DNA of 64,000 bases from Arcticibacterium sp047623945 (lineage in GTDB: Bacteria; Bacteroidota; Bacteroidia; Cytophagales; Spirosomataceae), in assembly GCA_047623945.1 (NCBI GenBank), contig JBLHOT010000011.1:9787-73786 (forward strand), in the 5' to 3' direction. Every line of letters starts with the position of its first letter. The first letter of the stretch is position 1. Positions 17,536 through 26,397 of this stretch are shown here, piece by piece. The notes beneath the pieces are model-generated. The model had not been told where the DNA came from. It searched no databases and saw nothing but the letters and a program-made list of their open reading frames with translations. The position numbers and the translations under genes are program-made.

Positions 17536-19650
17536 TCAATTTGCTTTCTGCCAGACGGCATCTTTGTAATTAAACACCTTTCCCGATGTTTTAATTTCTT
17601 TAGTTCCGGTATTTGATATACTCAATTCAGTCCAAGAATGATCACCCTGCTCAAAATTAAACGAAACACCGTCGTCATCATAAAGCTTGAAAGTATTGGC
17701 AACGGTTCCGTAGTATTTGATAATCAAAGGCAACTTCTCATTTGGTTTTGGACTATGAAGCCCAGGTTCAATCATAGGAATGATACTGCCATCTTTTACG
17801 AAAAGAGGAATCTTAGAAAGTGGTGTTTCTATTTCTATAATTTCGTTTTGACCTATATATGCCCCAGAATAGAAATCGTACCATTTGCCTTTCGGCAAAA
17901 TGACAGTTCGTTTGGTTTGACCCGTAAAAACAGGAGCCACCAAAATACTCTCGCCAAAAAGGTATTGGTCTTTAATGTCTTTTTTGATAGCCAGCTGGTA
18001 AGGGTTCTTTGTGTCATCTAGGGTGCTTTGACTTTCCGATTGGTCATCTGTAAATCCATCCAGTAATTGCATGGGTCTGATAGGAGGTTTGCCGTTAAAT
18101 TTATAGTCGGCAAAAGTGCTATATATATAAGGTAACAATGCCATACGTAGCTTTGCTACTTCTCTTACATCATCATAAACTTCTGGGTAAGACCAAGGCT
18201 TAGTGCCGCTAAACCAAGCGTTTATCATCGCCATAGGCGAAAAACAAACAGCCTGCATCCTACGCAGCCACTCTTCACCAGTGGCAGATTGCCTTACTTC
18301 TGGGGTCCATAAAACCCCTGAAAAACCTGAGTTAATAAGTGCAGTTATAAAATCTTCATGCTTATAATAATCATTGTAAATAACAAAAGGCAAATGGGCA
18401 GATCCTGCATTTGAGGCTCTTACTAGTCCGTATGTTCTTTCATTTTTAGCGTGATATAAATCCGCTAACATGGTTTGCATCAGGAGCCCGTAGGTCTGCC
18501 TCATTTGGGTAGCATTTAATCCAGATGGGAAAGTGGCCGACTTAGGCCAAAGCCAATTATCAAAACCGTCTACCTCATCTATTTTGAGCCCAGAAACACC
18601 TATGTCTAGTTGATTTTTAATATAAAAATCTGAGAAAACCTTTCTTGCCTCAGGTATACTGTAATCTGGGACAATGCCATTCCAGACCAGATGTGAACCT
18701 GCATAGGGGAGAAGATGGTCATAAAGTTTAGCCTTGGGTGCGATATAGGGATTTATCCAAAGATTAGTCCGTACTCCTTTATCTAGTAAAGATTTAATCA
18801 TTTTTTCAGGTTCAGCAAACCGTTTTTCATCCCATTCATAGGAACACGGATAAGACCTGTTCATCCATCCGGGCTCGAGCCCAATAAAATCTAGAGGGAA
18901 ATCTCGTTTCTCAAATTCAGCAACTTCAGCTTCTACTTCTGTGGCATCATGCAAGGTATGCGTACGGTATGTAAAGCCCAATCCCCATTTTGGAGGAAGA
19001 TAACCACCGCCAGAATATAGATTATACTTTTGTACGGCTTCCATAGGACTGTTTCCAGAGAAAAGAAGAATCTCTGCATTGTCTGCCTCAATTACCATTT
19101 CTATCACATCTGAAGGAGGCTGCGAATCCCAGCTTTTATCAAGGTTTCTGTCTTTTGCAGAAGGCTTATTCTGGCTATCTAATCTAACTGAACTTCCAAT
19201 ATAGGCAGTGATAATACTGGCCGAATTTATTAATAAACCATAGCCTTTGGTTGAAACATAAAATGGTATCGGAGCGTGGGTTCTTCCGTCATCTCTTCCG
19301 CCGTAATGATCCACTTGTAAATCTAAAACTTGAGATCGGCGATTGACAGTTTTAAACTGCAATCCAAGCCCATAAATCTGCTCGTTGGGGTCTAAAGGGA
19401 TTTGAATAACTATACTGGCTTTATCTTTTCTGATTTTGATAGCATCTAAGCTAAAAGGTAAGCTTGCATTGTCAAAGGCCTTTAATCTTTCAAATTCGGG
19501 CTCTGCATTGGCTGCTGTCAGAAGGTCTATTTTTGGTTCATCACCTATACGAAGGCTCCAGATATCTTGAGCTTTTTCGGCCCATTTGGCATGCTCACTT
19601 TCTTGACAAGCAATTATGCTCAGACAAAGTATGGCAACTGAGATTTTCAA
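17536..19650 (-). CDS. Alpha-glucosidase-type glycoside hydrolase family 31 lipoprotein
   Basis: A 704-residue GH31 protein with a lipoprotein-like signal (Cys15 in SIIACQ). It has an N-terminal beta-sandwich to about residue 210, a TIM barrel from WGLGFTYRTHT to about 540, and C-terminal beta domains. The nucleophile Asp358 is in SGLKIDEVDG. Where many GH31 enzymes have W-x-G-D as acid/base, this one has WTPEVR with Glu451, within RASNAGS ... VLWTPEVRQS, a variant seen in one GH31 branch. It should hydrolyse alpha-linked sugars in the periplasm or at the surface. It begins the run leading to kynU and msrA. Confidence 0.9.
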   Translation of the reverse strand: MKISVAILCLSIIACQESEHAKWAEKAQDIWSLRIGDEPKIDLLTAANAEPEFERLKAFDNASLPFSLDAIKIRKDKASIVIQIPLDPNEQIYGLGLQFKTVNRRSQVLDLQVDHYGGRDDGRTHAPIPFYVSTKGYGLLINSASIITAYIGSSVRLDSQNKPSAKDRNLDKSWDSQPPSDVIEMVIEADNAEILLFSGNSPMEAVQKYNLYSGGGYLPPKWGLGFTYRTHTLHDATEVEAEVAEFEKRDFPLDFIGLEPGWMNRSYPCSYEWDEKRFAEPEKMIKSLLDKGVRTNLWINPYIAPKAKLYDHLLPYAGSHLVWNGIVPDYSIPEARKVFSDFYIKNQLDIGVSGLKIDEVDGFDNWLWPKSATFPSGLNATQMRQTYGLLMQTMLADLYHAKNERTYGLVRASNAGSAHLPFVIYNDYYKHEDFITALINSGFSGVLWTPEVRQSATGEEWLRRMQAVCFSPMAMINAWFSGTKPWSYPEVYDDVREVAKLRMALLPYIYSTFADYKFNGKPPIRPMQLLDGFTDDQSESQSTLDDTKNPYQLAIKKDIKDQYLFGESILVAPVFTGQTKRTVILPKGKWYDFYSGAYIGQNEIIEIETPLSKIPLFVKDGSIIPMIEPGLHSPKPNEKLPLIIKYYGTVANTFKLYDDDGVSFNFEQGDHSWTELSISNTGTKEIKTSGKVFNYKDAVWQKAN

Positions 19651-19680
19651 TTTCTTAAAGTAGATTTAGGTTTATGAATT

Positions 19681-20103
19681 CTAATTTCGTGTTCGCCAAG
19701 CTTTCCAAGCCCCAGTTGACCAAAGAGCCCAAACGATTAGAACAGGTTGATAAAACAGGCGTCTTAACCTAGTTGTGTCTGAATTTAATGCTCCAAATGC
19801 ATCTGTTCCATTCATGTATTGAGAAATATTGCCAGGGAAGATAAGAATGAAAAATAAAGCTAGAGCTAAGCCTACTTTGGTCTTTTGATTTAACCAGAAA
19901 ATCATGGCTAAACCAAAGCAAACCTCTACAGCTCCTGAAGCTAAAACCACAAAGTCTTTGTCGAAGGGAATCCAATCTGGTACTTGAGATTGAAAATCAG
20001 CTCTCAGGAAACTGAAATGTCCAATACCAGCGAATAGCATGAAACAGCCCAAGAGGACTCTAAAAACATTTTGAAGGGTACTTGTTTCGATTCGGTTTGT
20101 CAT
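19681..20103 (-). CDS. DoxX-family membrane protein
   Basis: A 140-residue inner-membrane protein with four hydrophobic helices. It starts with VFRVLLGCFMLFAGIGHFSFLRADF, and VEVCFGLAMIFW and GLALALFFILIFPGNISQY follow, which is the DoxX/SURF4-like pattern. The role of the family is poorly defined; links to redox stress and quinol metabolism have been proposed. It is separated by about 30 bases from the GH31 gene and may be first in its transcript. An oppositely oriented molybdenum-hydroxylase operon lies upstream. Confidence 0.8.
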   Translation of the reverse strand: MTNRIETSTLQNVFRVLLGCFMLFAGIGHFSFLRADFQSQVPDWIPFDKDFVVLASGAVEVCFGLAMIFWLNQKTKVGLALALFFILIFPGNISQYMNGTDAFGALNSDTTRLRRLFYQPVLIVWALWSTGAWKAWRTRN

Positions 20104-20269
20104 TGGTGAAATGGGTTTGGGTAAAAGGTAATACCAATGTAGTGAATTCTTTCAAAAACCATTTGCAAAATGAGTTGTCTAACTTTAAAAGGAATTTATT
20201 AGCTCTAAATGTCAGGGGTTAGGGCGTGAATAGTTACCTTGTAGTGGAAGAATATGTAAAGATCAACAA

Positions 20270-20752
20270 ATGACAAAATTGACTATCAATGGGCTACACA
20301 AAGAGTTAGATGTGGATGCTTCAACACCGCTGCTTTGGGTGATAAGAGAACAGATAGGACTAACTGGAACTAAGTTTGGCTGTGGGATGGCTCAGTGTGG
20401 AGCTTGCACAGTGCATATGAACGGTACAGCAATAAGATCTTGTGTAACTCCATTAAGTGTTGCGGAAAATCAAGAAATAACAACTATTGAAGGAATTTCA
20501 AAAGATGAAAAAACTAGACATGTTATCCAAGAAGCTTGGATAGAGGAGCAAGTACCTCAATGCGGCTATTGTCAGTCTGGCCAGATTATGTCTGCCGTGT
20601 CTTTATTAAACGAAAACCCTAACCCTACCGAGGAAGATATAGATATAGCCATGAGTGGGAATATATGTAGATGCGGTATGTATTCGCGTATTAAAAGAGG
20701 AATTCTAAGGGCGGCTGCGGATTTACAAACTTCTAAAATTGCGAAAATATGA
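20270..20752 (+). CDS. (2Fe-2S) small subunit of a molybdenum hydroxylase (IorA-like)
   Basis: A 160-residue protein with two iron-sulfur sites. The N-terminal plant-ferredoxin-like site is in FGCGMAQCGACTVH with a later RSC. The C-terminal helical site is CGYCQSGQ with CRCGMYSRIKRG. It passes electrons from the molybdopterin subunit encoded downstream. The arrangement and length fit the alpha subunit of isoquinoline 1-oxidoreductase-type enzymes, which lack a FAD subunit. No own export signal is seen; it would be carried with the Tat-exported large subunit. Its end overlaps the next start by 4 bases (ATGA). Confidence 0.92.
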   Translation: MTKLTINGLHKELDVDASTPLLWVIREQIGLTGTKFGCGMAQCGACTVHMNGTAIRSCVTPLSVAENQEITTIEGISKDEKTRHVIQEAWIEEQVPQCGYCQSGQIMSAVSLLNENPNPTEEDIDIAMSGNICRCGMYSRIKRGILRAAADLQTSKIAKI

Positions 20753-22962
20753 AAAAGTGGACACGAAGAGGTTTTATAAGTGCGGGCGTATTAGTAGGAG
20801 GATCTGCTGTTTTTGGAATAGCTATTAGACCGGGAAATAGAGCAGGCAAGGTAGCCGATTTCATGGCGGGCAAAGGAGATACTCTCATTAATCTTTGGCT
20901 AAAAATTGGTACTGATAACATCATTACGATTATTGTTCCGCATGCAGAAATGGGCCAAGGAGTACATACTTCTTTGGCCATGATGCTAGCGGACGAATTA
21001 GATGCCGACTGGGATAAAATTAAAATTGAAGAAGCCCCTTCTCATAAAGAATATGCCACTGGAGGCGTTATTCGAGGTTTTATCGGCGGAGGGAACGAGT
21101 ACTCCAAAATCATGCAAGATACCATGAACGGTATCTTTAATACCATCAGTAAAGTGATGAATATGGAATTGACAGGAGGAAGTGCATCGGTTCGTTTCAC
21201 TGGAAAATATGTTATGAGAATAGCTGGTGCAGCAGCCAGGTCTATGATTAAGGCGGCGGCGGCTGAGGAATGGGATGTTCCCGTGTCGGAGCTAATCACA
21301 GAAAAAAGTATAGTCTTTCATCCTGCATCGTCTAAAACAGCTCCTTATTCTCAATTTGCTGCTAAAGCTGCTGAATTGAAAATGCCGGTTCAGCCCGTTT
21401 TGAAAAGGCCTGAGGAATTTAAAATCATGGGCACCTCTCCTAAAAGGAACGATATACCAGCCAAGGTGAATGGAACGGCTCAGTTTGGCTTAGATGTCAA
21501 ACTTCCAGAGATGAAATATGCTACGGTAATGGCCTCGCCTGTTTTTGGGAATAAAGTAAAAAGTATTGACGAAAGTGGGTTAAAAAAGAGAGCTGCTTTT
21601 CAAAAGGTTATAAATCTAGAAGATGCAGTAGTTCTAGTTTCTGACGGTTACTGGTCGGCGAAGCAGGGCTTAAGTGAACTTAAAGTAGAATTTGAAACCT
21701 CTGAGAATGATACCGTAAATACCGAAGTACTTTTTGAGCGTTTCAAAAATGCTCTAGACTCTGGAGAAGATCTTAATATCGATCTCAAAGAAGGTGATGT
21801 AGACAAAGCTTTTGGTTCATCAGATACTATTGTTGAAGCCAAATATAAAGTACCATTTTTGGCTCATGCCGCAATGGAACCTATGAATTGCACGGTTTGG
21901 CTTCAAGATGATAAGTGTGAAGTTTGGCTGGGTTGTCAAAACCCGTTGGGTGCTCAGAAGGCTGTGGCGGGTATCATGGATTTAGACATGGACAATGTGC
22001 ATGTTTACAACCAATACTTAGGTGGAGGTTTCGGAAGAAAATCGGAAACGGATATTGTAGAGCAAGCAGCCAAAATAGCCAAGGAAGTACCCTTTCCTGT
22101 TAAATTAATTTGGTCTAGAGAGGAGGATGTACAGCATGATAAATACCGTGAAGGAAGTTATAGTTATTTCAAAGGAGCATTGAATAAGGAGGGCAATTTA
22201 ACTGCTTGGCAGAATACGTATACCATTCAAACGCATCCAAATGAAGCATCGTTGCCACCATATGAAACGGCTAATAAGAACATTGCTCATGTGGATTGTT
22301 CCTATCATGTACCCTGGGGGAATTGGCGAAGTGTGGCTCATTCTAAACATGGATTTTATATAGAATCCTTTGTAGACGAGCTGGCCAGAAAGGCCAATAA
22401 AGATCCTTTAAGTTTCAGAAATTCACTTTTGGCAAATAATCCAAGGATGCGGAAAGTGCTAAACATGGCTGCTGAAAAATCACATTGGGGAAGCGAAATG
22501 CCCACGGGCAGGGGTCGTGGAATATCCCTCTGTGAAGGATTCGGAAGTATTGTAGCAGAAGTGGCCGAGGTAACGGTAGGCGAAGACGGTCAACTGACAA
22601 TAAACAAGGTCTTGTGTGTAGCAGATGCAGGTTATGTTATGCACCCGGATGGTTTCATCGCTCAGATGGAAAGTGGTATCGTTTTCGGACTTACGGCCGC
22701 CCTCTATGGTGAGATAAATGTGGCTAAAGGAGCTGTAGTCGAAAGTAATTTTCACAATTACCAAATGCTGAGAATGTCTGAATGCCCTGTTATGGAAACG
22801 CACATTATCAATAGTGGCGAAACCATAGGAGGTGGAGGTGAGCCTAGTACCCCTGGGATAGCCCCAGCAGTATGTAATGCTATTTTTGCTGCTACGGGTA
22901 TACGTATCAGGGAATTACCCATTAAAAATCATGATTTAAGTAAAGGGAACTGGATGGTTTAG
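20749..22962 (+). CDS. Molybdopterin-binding large subunit of a xanthine dehydrogenase-family hydroxylase (IorB-like)
   Basis: A 737-residue large subunit with an N-terminal Tat signal (WTRRGFISAG), so it is probably folded with cofactor and exported to the periplasm. It has the typical GQGVHTSLAMMLADELD block, a central WLGCQNPLGAQ, LGGGFGRKSE, and the C-terminal GGGGEPSTPG block carrying the catalytic Glu near the molybdenum. It hydroxylates a heterocycle or oxidises an aldehyde; the substrate cannot be read from sequence. With the (2Fe-2S) subunit it makes a two-subunit enzyme. No FAD subunit or molybdenum-cofactor maturation gene is adjacent. Confidence 0.92.
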   Translation: MKKWTRRGFISAGVLVGGSAVFGIAIRPGNRAGKVADFMAGKGDTLINLWLKIGTDNIITIIVPHAEMGQGVHTSLAMMLADELDADWDKIKIEEAPSHKEYATGGVIRGFIGGGNEYSKIMQDTMNGIFNTISKVMNMELTGGSASVRFTGKYVMRIAGAAARSMIKAAAAEEWDVPVSELITEKSIVFHPASSKTAPYSQFAAKAAELKMPVQPVLKRPEEFKIMGTSPKRNDIPAKVNGTAQFGLDVKLPEMKYATVMASPVFGNKVKSIDESGLKKRAAFQKVINLEDAVVLVSDGYWSAKQGLSELKVEFETSENDTVNTEVLFERFKNALDSGEDLNIDLKEGDVDKAFGSSDTIVEAKYKVPFLAHAAMEPMNCTVWLQDDKCEVWLGCQNPLGAQKAVAGIMDLDMDNVHVYNQYLGGGFGRKSETDIVEQAAKIAKEVPFPVKLIWSREEDVQHDKYREGSYSYFKGALNKEGNLTAWQNTYTIQTHPNEASLPPYETANKNIAHVDCSYHVPWGNWRSVAHSKHGFYIESFVDELARKANKDPLSFRNSLLANNPRMRKVLNMAAEKSHWGSEMPTGRGRGISLCEGFGSIVAEVAEVTVGEDGQLTINKVLCVADAGYVMHPDGFIAQMESGIVFGLTAALYGEINVAKGAVVESNFHNYQMLRMSECPVMETHIINSGETIGGGGEPSTPGIAPAVCNAIFAATGIRIRELPIKNHDLSKGNWMV

Positions 22963-22974
22963 TCAAATTGAAGT

Positions 22975-23335
22975 AATGCTGTTTTAACAAATCTTAATTG
23001 AATGCTTTTAAAAGCAGGTTTGATGGTAGTGTATTGAAATGCGTTCAACTCTTTTAGGGTTGGATGTGAAGGCCTTAGCTTTTTATTCATAACAAAGCCC
23101 TTCGGGCTTATTCAGTTAAGGAATTTTTGAAATTAAGAACACTGAGGGAGGGCAAGTTTTAAATAATGCTGCTTTAACAAATGCCAATTGAATACTTTTA
23201 AAAGCAGATATGATGGTAGAGTATTGAAATTCTTTCAACCCTTTTAGGGTTGATCATTGAGTGTTTGTTTTATTATTCATATTAAAGCCCTTCAGGCTTA
23301 TTCAATTAAGTGTTTTTTTTGAAATCAGGAACCCA
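22975..23335. repeat. Two tandem copies of an imperfect stem-loop repeat, period 190 bases
   Basis: Copy 1 runs from about 22975 to 23145 and copy 2 from 23165 to 23335. Both carry a GCTTTTAAAAGC-type palindrome (23004-23015), a CAACYC-TTTTA-GGGTTG stem (23046-23062 and 23236-23252) and an AGCCC/GGGCT stem (23096-23108 and 23286-23298). In copy 2 the last stem shifts by one base but still pairs, which suggests the folded form is under selection. A third related stem (GAAGCC/GGCTTC) is at 23383-23400. The rest of 22963-23415 shows no gene. They look like extragenic palindromic repeats. Confidence 0.7.
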
Positions 23336-23415
23336 GTCAGGGGTGTAATATGAATAATTGCGTGCATCTTACCCTACCACCAAGAAGCCTAAAGGGCTTC
23401 AATTTTGTTGTAGTT

Positions 23416-24090
23416 TTAAAACATACTACCCACCAGTCTTTGTTCTAGGCCTTTATTGCTAAAGACCCAAACTACTTGATATGCTCCTGCACCGTCACTG
23501 TTCCATTGGTAGACCATATAAGACTCTTTGTTTTTATAAATAGAGAAATTCTTATTGCATTCGTAGATATCACTGTAGAAAACTTTGTGAATATTTATAT
23601 CCTGTTCTTTCAGCGTCACAATTACGTCCGATACAAATGTTTTTGGAAATTCCCCATCAGTTCCCCAAACTGGTCTTCAGTCAATTAACCTTATCCATTG
23701 ATTGTCCACTTTATCAACAATCCGGTTGCTTGATTCAAAGTCAGCTATTTTGTAACTGAATGAAAATTCAGAACCCTCATATTTATCTAAGCGATCTAAA
23801 CGTCTGAATCTAGATTTATGAATAAAACCAGAAATATAGTTAGGCTCACTTTGACCTAGGCTGAACTTCTTCTTCGGAACAAATATGAAGACTCAATCTT
23901 GGTGTGCATCTGTGGGTTCATAATCGTACCAAAAAACTTTATTTTCACGGAGTATGTGAAGGATTTTAGACTGACTAGAAGGTTCTTCTCTAACATTAGT
24001 CCAACCATCAGGGTCTTCAATTAAACCAACTTGACCCGTGGTAAACTGATAGGCGACTAGAAACACTATGATTGTTAGCATAAATTTCAT
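23416..24090 (-). pseudogene. Secreted SH3-domain protein gene with two in-frame stops
   Basis: From the ATG at 24090 the frame gives a signal peptide (MKFMLTIIVFLVAYQFTTGQ) and an SH3-like segment (VGLIEDPDGWTNVREEPSSQS). A TGA at 23893-23895 stops it after 65 codons. Beyond that stop the same frame continues with IFVPKKKFSLGQSEPNYISG, meets a second TGA at 23677-23679, and then runs WGTDGEFPKTF to VYQWNSDGAGAYQVVWVFSN and a natural TAA at 23416. All parts are in one frame, so only two point changes separate it from an intact 224-codon gene; the first is probably a former TGG. The function of the family is unknown. Confidence 0.75.
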
Positions 24091-24217
24091 ATTGTAATGT
24101 TGGCACAATTTAACTTTCATAAGTCTATAAGCCAATATAATTGTCTGATAGGATAAGATTTCATCAATAGTACATTGGGGAATTATGTTTCTTTGAAGAA
24201 CGATTAATAAGACCCTA

Positions 24218-25452
24218 ATGAGTATTAAACTTTCTAAAAGCTTTATTGCTTTTTCTGCTTGTATGCTATACTTCTCAGCTCTTTTTGGCCAGCAAGGTTT
24301 TCCTTTTATTTTATCTAGCGAAAAGCCTAATGGTGAATTAAGTGAGGCTTCCAAAAGGAACTTTGAGACTTATTTAGTCCTAGACCTTCACAGAATGAGC
24401 TTTACTCGCAGTTTAAATACACCGAGCTGAAAGGCTTTGATTATCATAATCACGATGGAACCATTTCTAGGCGTAACCCATCAAAAGTTATCAAACATAA
24501 AGGGAAATACTATGTTTGGTACACATACAGAAATACACCTACTCCGCCCAAAGGGGCTAAATTTAGTACGGATTTGATTCCTTCTGCAGATTGGGATTTG
24601 GCAGAAATATGGTATGCTACTAGCAAAGATGGTTTCACATGGGAAGAGCAGGGAGTGGCCATATCTAGGCCAGCTAAACCTAATGTAGGTTGGCGTTCTG
24701 TTTCTACTACAGACATATTAGAGTGGAATGGGAAATACTATCTATATTATCAAGGCTTTATGGAAACCAGCGGAAAGCGAGGAGACGATTGCCCTGTAGC
24801 GGTTTCTTATTCAGATTCGCCGGATGGTCCATGGACACCGACTCATAAAATAGTTATACCTAACGGAAAGGCAGGGGAGTGGGACCAGTTTTCCATTCAT
24901 GATCCGTACCCTTTGGTTTACAAAGGCCAGATTTACCTCTATTATAAATCTGATTTTGACGGCGACCCTGAATTGGTAAGAATGCAAGGTTTGGCGATAG
25001 CAGATAATCCATTGGGACCTTTTGTGAAACATCCTTTAAATCCAGTGATTAACTCTGGACATGAAACCACACTTTTTCCTTTCAAAGATGGCATTGCTGC
25101 TTTGGTTATTAAAGACGGGAACGAGCATAATACCATTCAGTATGCTCCAGATGGCGTTAATTTTAAAATTGCAGCCATATCTGAATTTTTCCCTATCGCT
25201 GGTGGACCTTATATACCGGATGCTTTTACCAATACAAAAGAAGGACGTGGCATTGCTTGGGGCATTTCTCATTTTACAAATGCCACGATTTGGGAAGAGA
25301 ACCATGCGATTCTCACGAGATTTGATTGTGATCTGAGTTTAGATTTGCATGACCCGGAAATGAAGCGGGCTGCCGTCTATCATAAACCATCTTTTTATTA
25401 TAAATTAGGTCTTTCAAAAAAACAGCTAAAACGCATTAAAAAAGCAGACTAA
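24218..25452 (+). pseudogene. GH43-like beta-propeller glycoside hydrolase, frameshifted
   Basis: The first 50 or so codons from 24218 give a signal peptide (FSACMLYFSALFGQQG) and a start of the mature protein. Around 24372-24380 the frame must change by one base (a deletion) to reach the long frame NELYSQFKYTELKGFDYHNH that continues to 25452. The restored protein is about 411 residues with propeller-type strands: GKYYVWYTYR, GKYYLYYQGF, SIHDPYPLVYKGQIYLYY and AIADNPLGPF, as in family 43-type hydrolases. It would have been an exported glycosidase. The frameshift removes the signal from the catalytic part. Confidence 0.7.
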
Positions 25453-25503
25453 GAGACCTTTTGAATTAAAACACGAATAATAAATATTTTATATTTTACC
25501 CTT

Positions 25504-26379
25504 ATGATTAAAAATATCCTTTATACCTCACTCTTTGGCTTATTATTGGCTTGTGGTAAAACCACAGAAAAGACTTCTGACAAATCAACTGAACGTGTTT
25601 CAGATGCTCTCATTGATTCGGTTTATCATTATCGAAGCCAGCATTTAAAAACAGACTTCTTAGCTCAAAACCATCTAGATCTAAGTGAAGAAGATGCCAT
25701 CTCAATCCAGTTGGGCATGCTAGCAAGAGAACTTGCCAAAGGCGAAAAACATATTGGTTGGAAAATGGCTGGAACCGTAGGTGATAGTTCTCTATTCCAC
25801 CCGCTATTTGGTTATTTATTAGCAAAAGATAGTTACGGCGAGGGTGAGGCTATTTCTGTTCAAAATTTCCCCGGGAATGAAGTCATGATTGAAGGCGAGG
25901 TTGGATTTGTTTTCAATAAAGATTTCCCAGAAGGTGCTGCCTCTTTAGAGGACCTGAAAAGTGGTATTGACTATGTGGTAGGAGCTGTGGAATTTGCCCA
26001 ATCAAATGCACTGGCAATGACAGATAATCCGGAATCTGCAACTACTAATCATGCTCTGGCTTTTGGCATGGGGCAGGCTGGGTCAATCATTGGCTCTAAG
26101 AAAACTACATTTGGAGAATATGAATTGGAAGCCGAAAAGGTACAATGTTTTGTAAATGATAGTCTAGCTGCTGAGGGAAGTTCTGCCAGAGTGATTGGCG
26201 GACATCTGAATGCTGTGAATGCTCTTGTGAATATGCTGCCCAAGTATGGTCAAAAAATCAGAAAAGGGGATGTAGTGATTACAGGTTCTCTTTATGTCAA
26301 TCCTACAGTCAAAGAAGCTGTCAAAAGTAGGGTTTCTTTTAGTTCACTAGGAGAAATAGAGTTCGAGATTACTGATTAA
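25504..26379 (+). CDS. Lipoprotein of the 2-keto-4-pentenoate hydratase / fumarylacetoacetase-like fold
   Basis: A 291-residue protein with a lipoprotein signal (LLACGK, Cys17) and a body like MhpD-type 2-keto-4-pentenoate hydratases. The landmarks are IGWKMAGT near residue 80, EGEVGFVFNKDFP near 130, the helix DYVVGAVEFAQ near 160 and RKGDVVITGSL near 255. The metal-binding Glu residues of the fold are probably E131 and E133 (IEGEVG). Known members act on 2-hydroxypentadienoates or sugar-acid keto derivatives in the cytoplasm, so a lipid-anchored exported version is unusual. It sits between a broken GH43-like gene and a sulfatase/SMP-30 gene. Its substrate is unknown. Confidence 0.75.
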   Translation: MIKNILYTSLFGLLLACGKTTEKTSDKSTERVSDALIDSVYHYRSQHLKTDFLAQNHLDLSEEDAISIQLGMLARELAKGEKHIGWKMAGTVGDSSLFHPLFGYLLAKDSYGEGEAISVQNFPGNEVMIEGEVGFVFNKDFPEGAASLEDLKSGIDYVVGAVEFAQSNALAMTDNPESATTNHALAFGMGQAGSIIGSKKTTFGEYELEAEKVQCFVNDSLAAEGSSARVIGGHLNAVNALVNMLPKYGQKIRKGDVVITGSLYVNPTVKEAVKSRVSFSSLGEIEFEITD

Positions 26380-26397
26380 TTAGGAATCAATATATAA

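Noticed and set aside
23416..24090. Use of TGA as tryptophan in this genome
   Set aside because: Many intact genes here end at TGA (for example the MtfA-like gene and uvrA), so TGA is a normal stop.
23893..24354. A 153-residue protein from 24354 on the minus strand
   Set aside because: Only the part from 24090 has a signal peptide and family similarity; the preceding frame is the antisense of the GH43-like gene.
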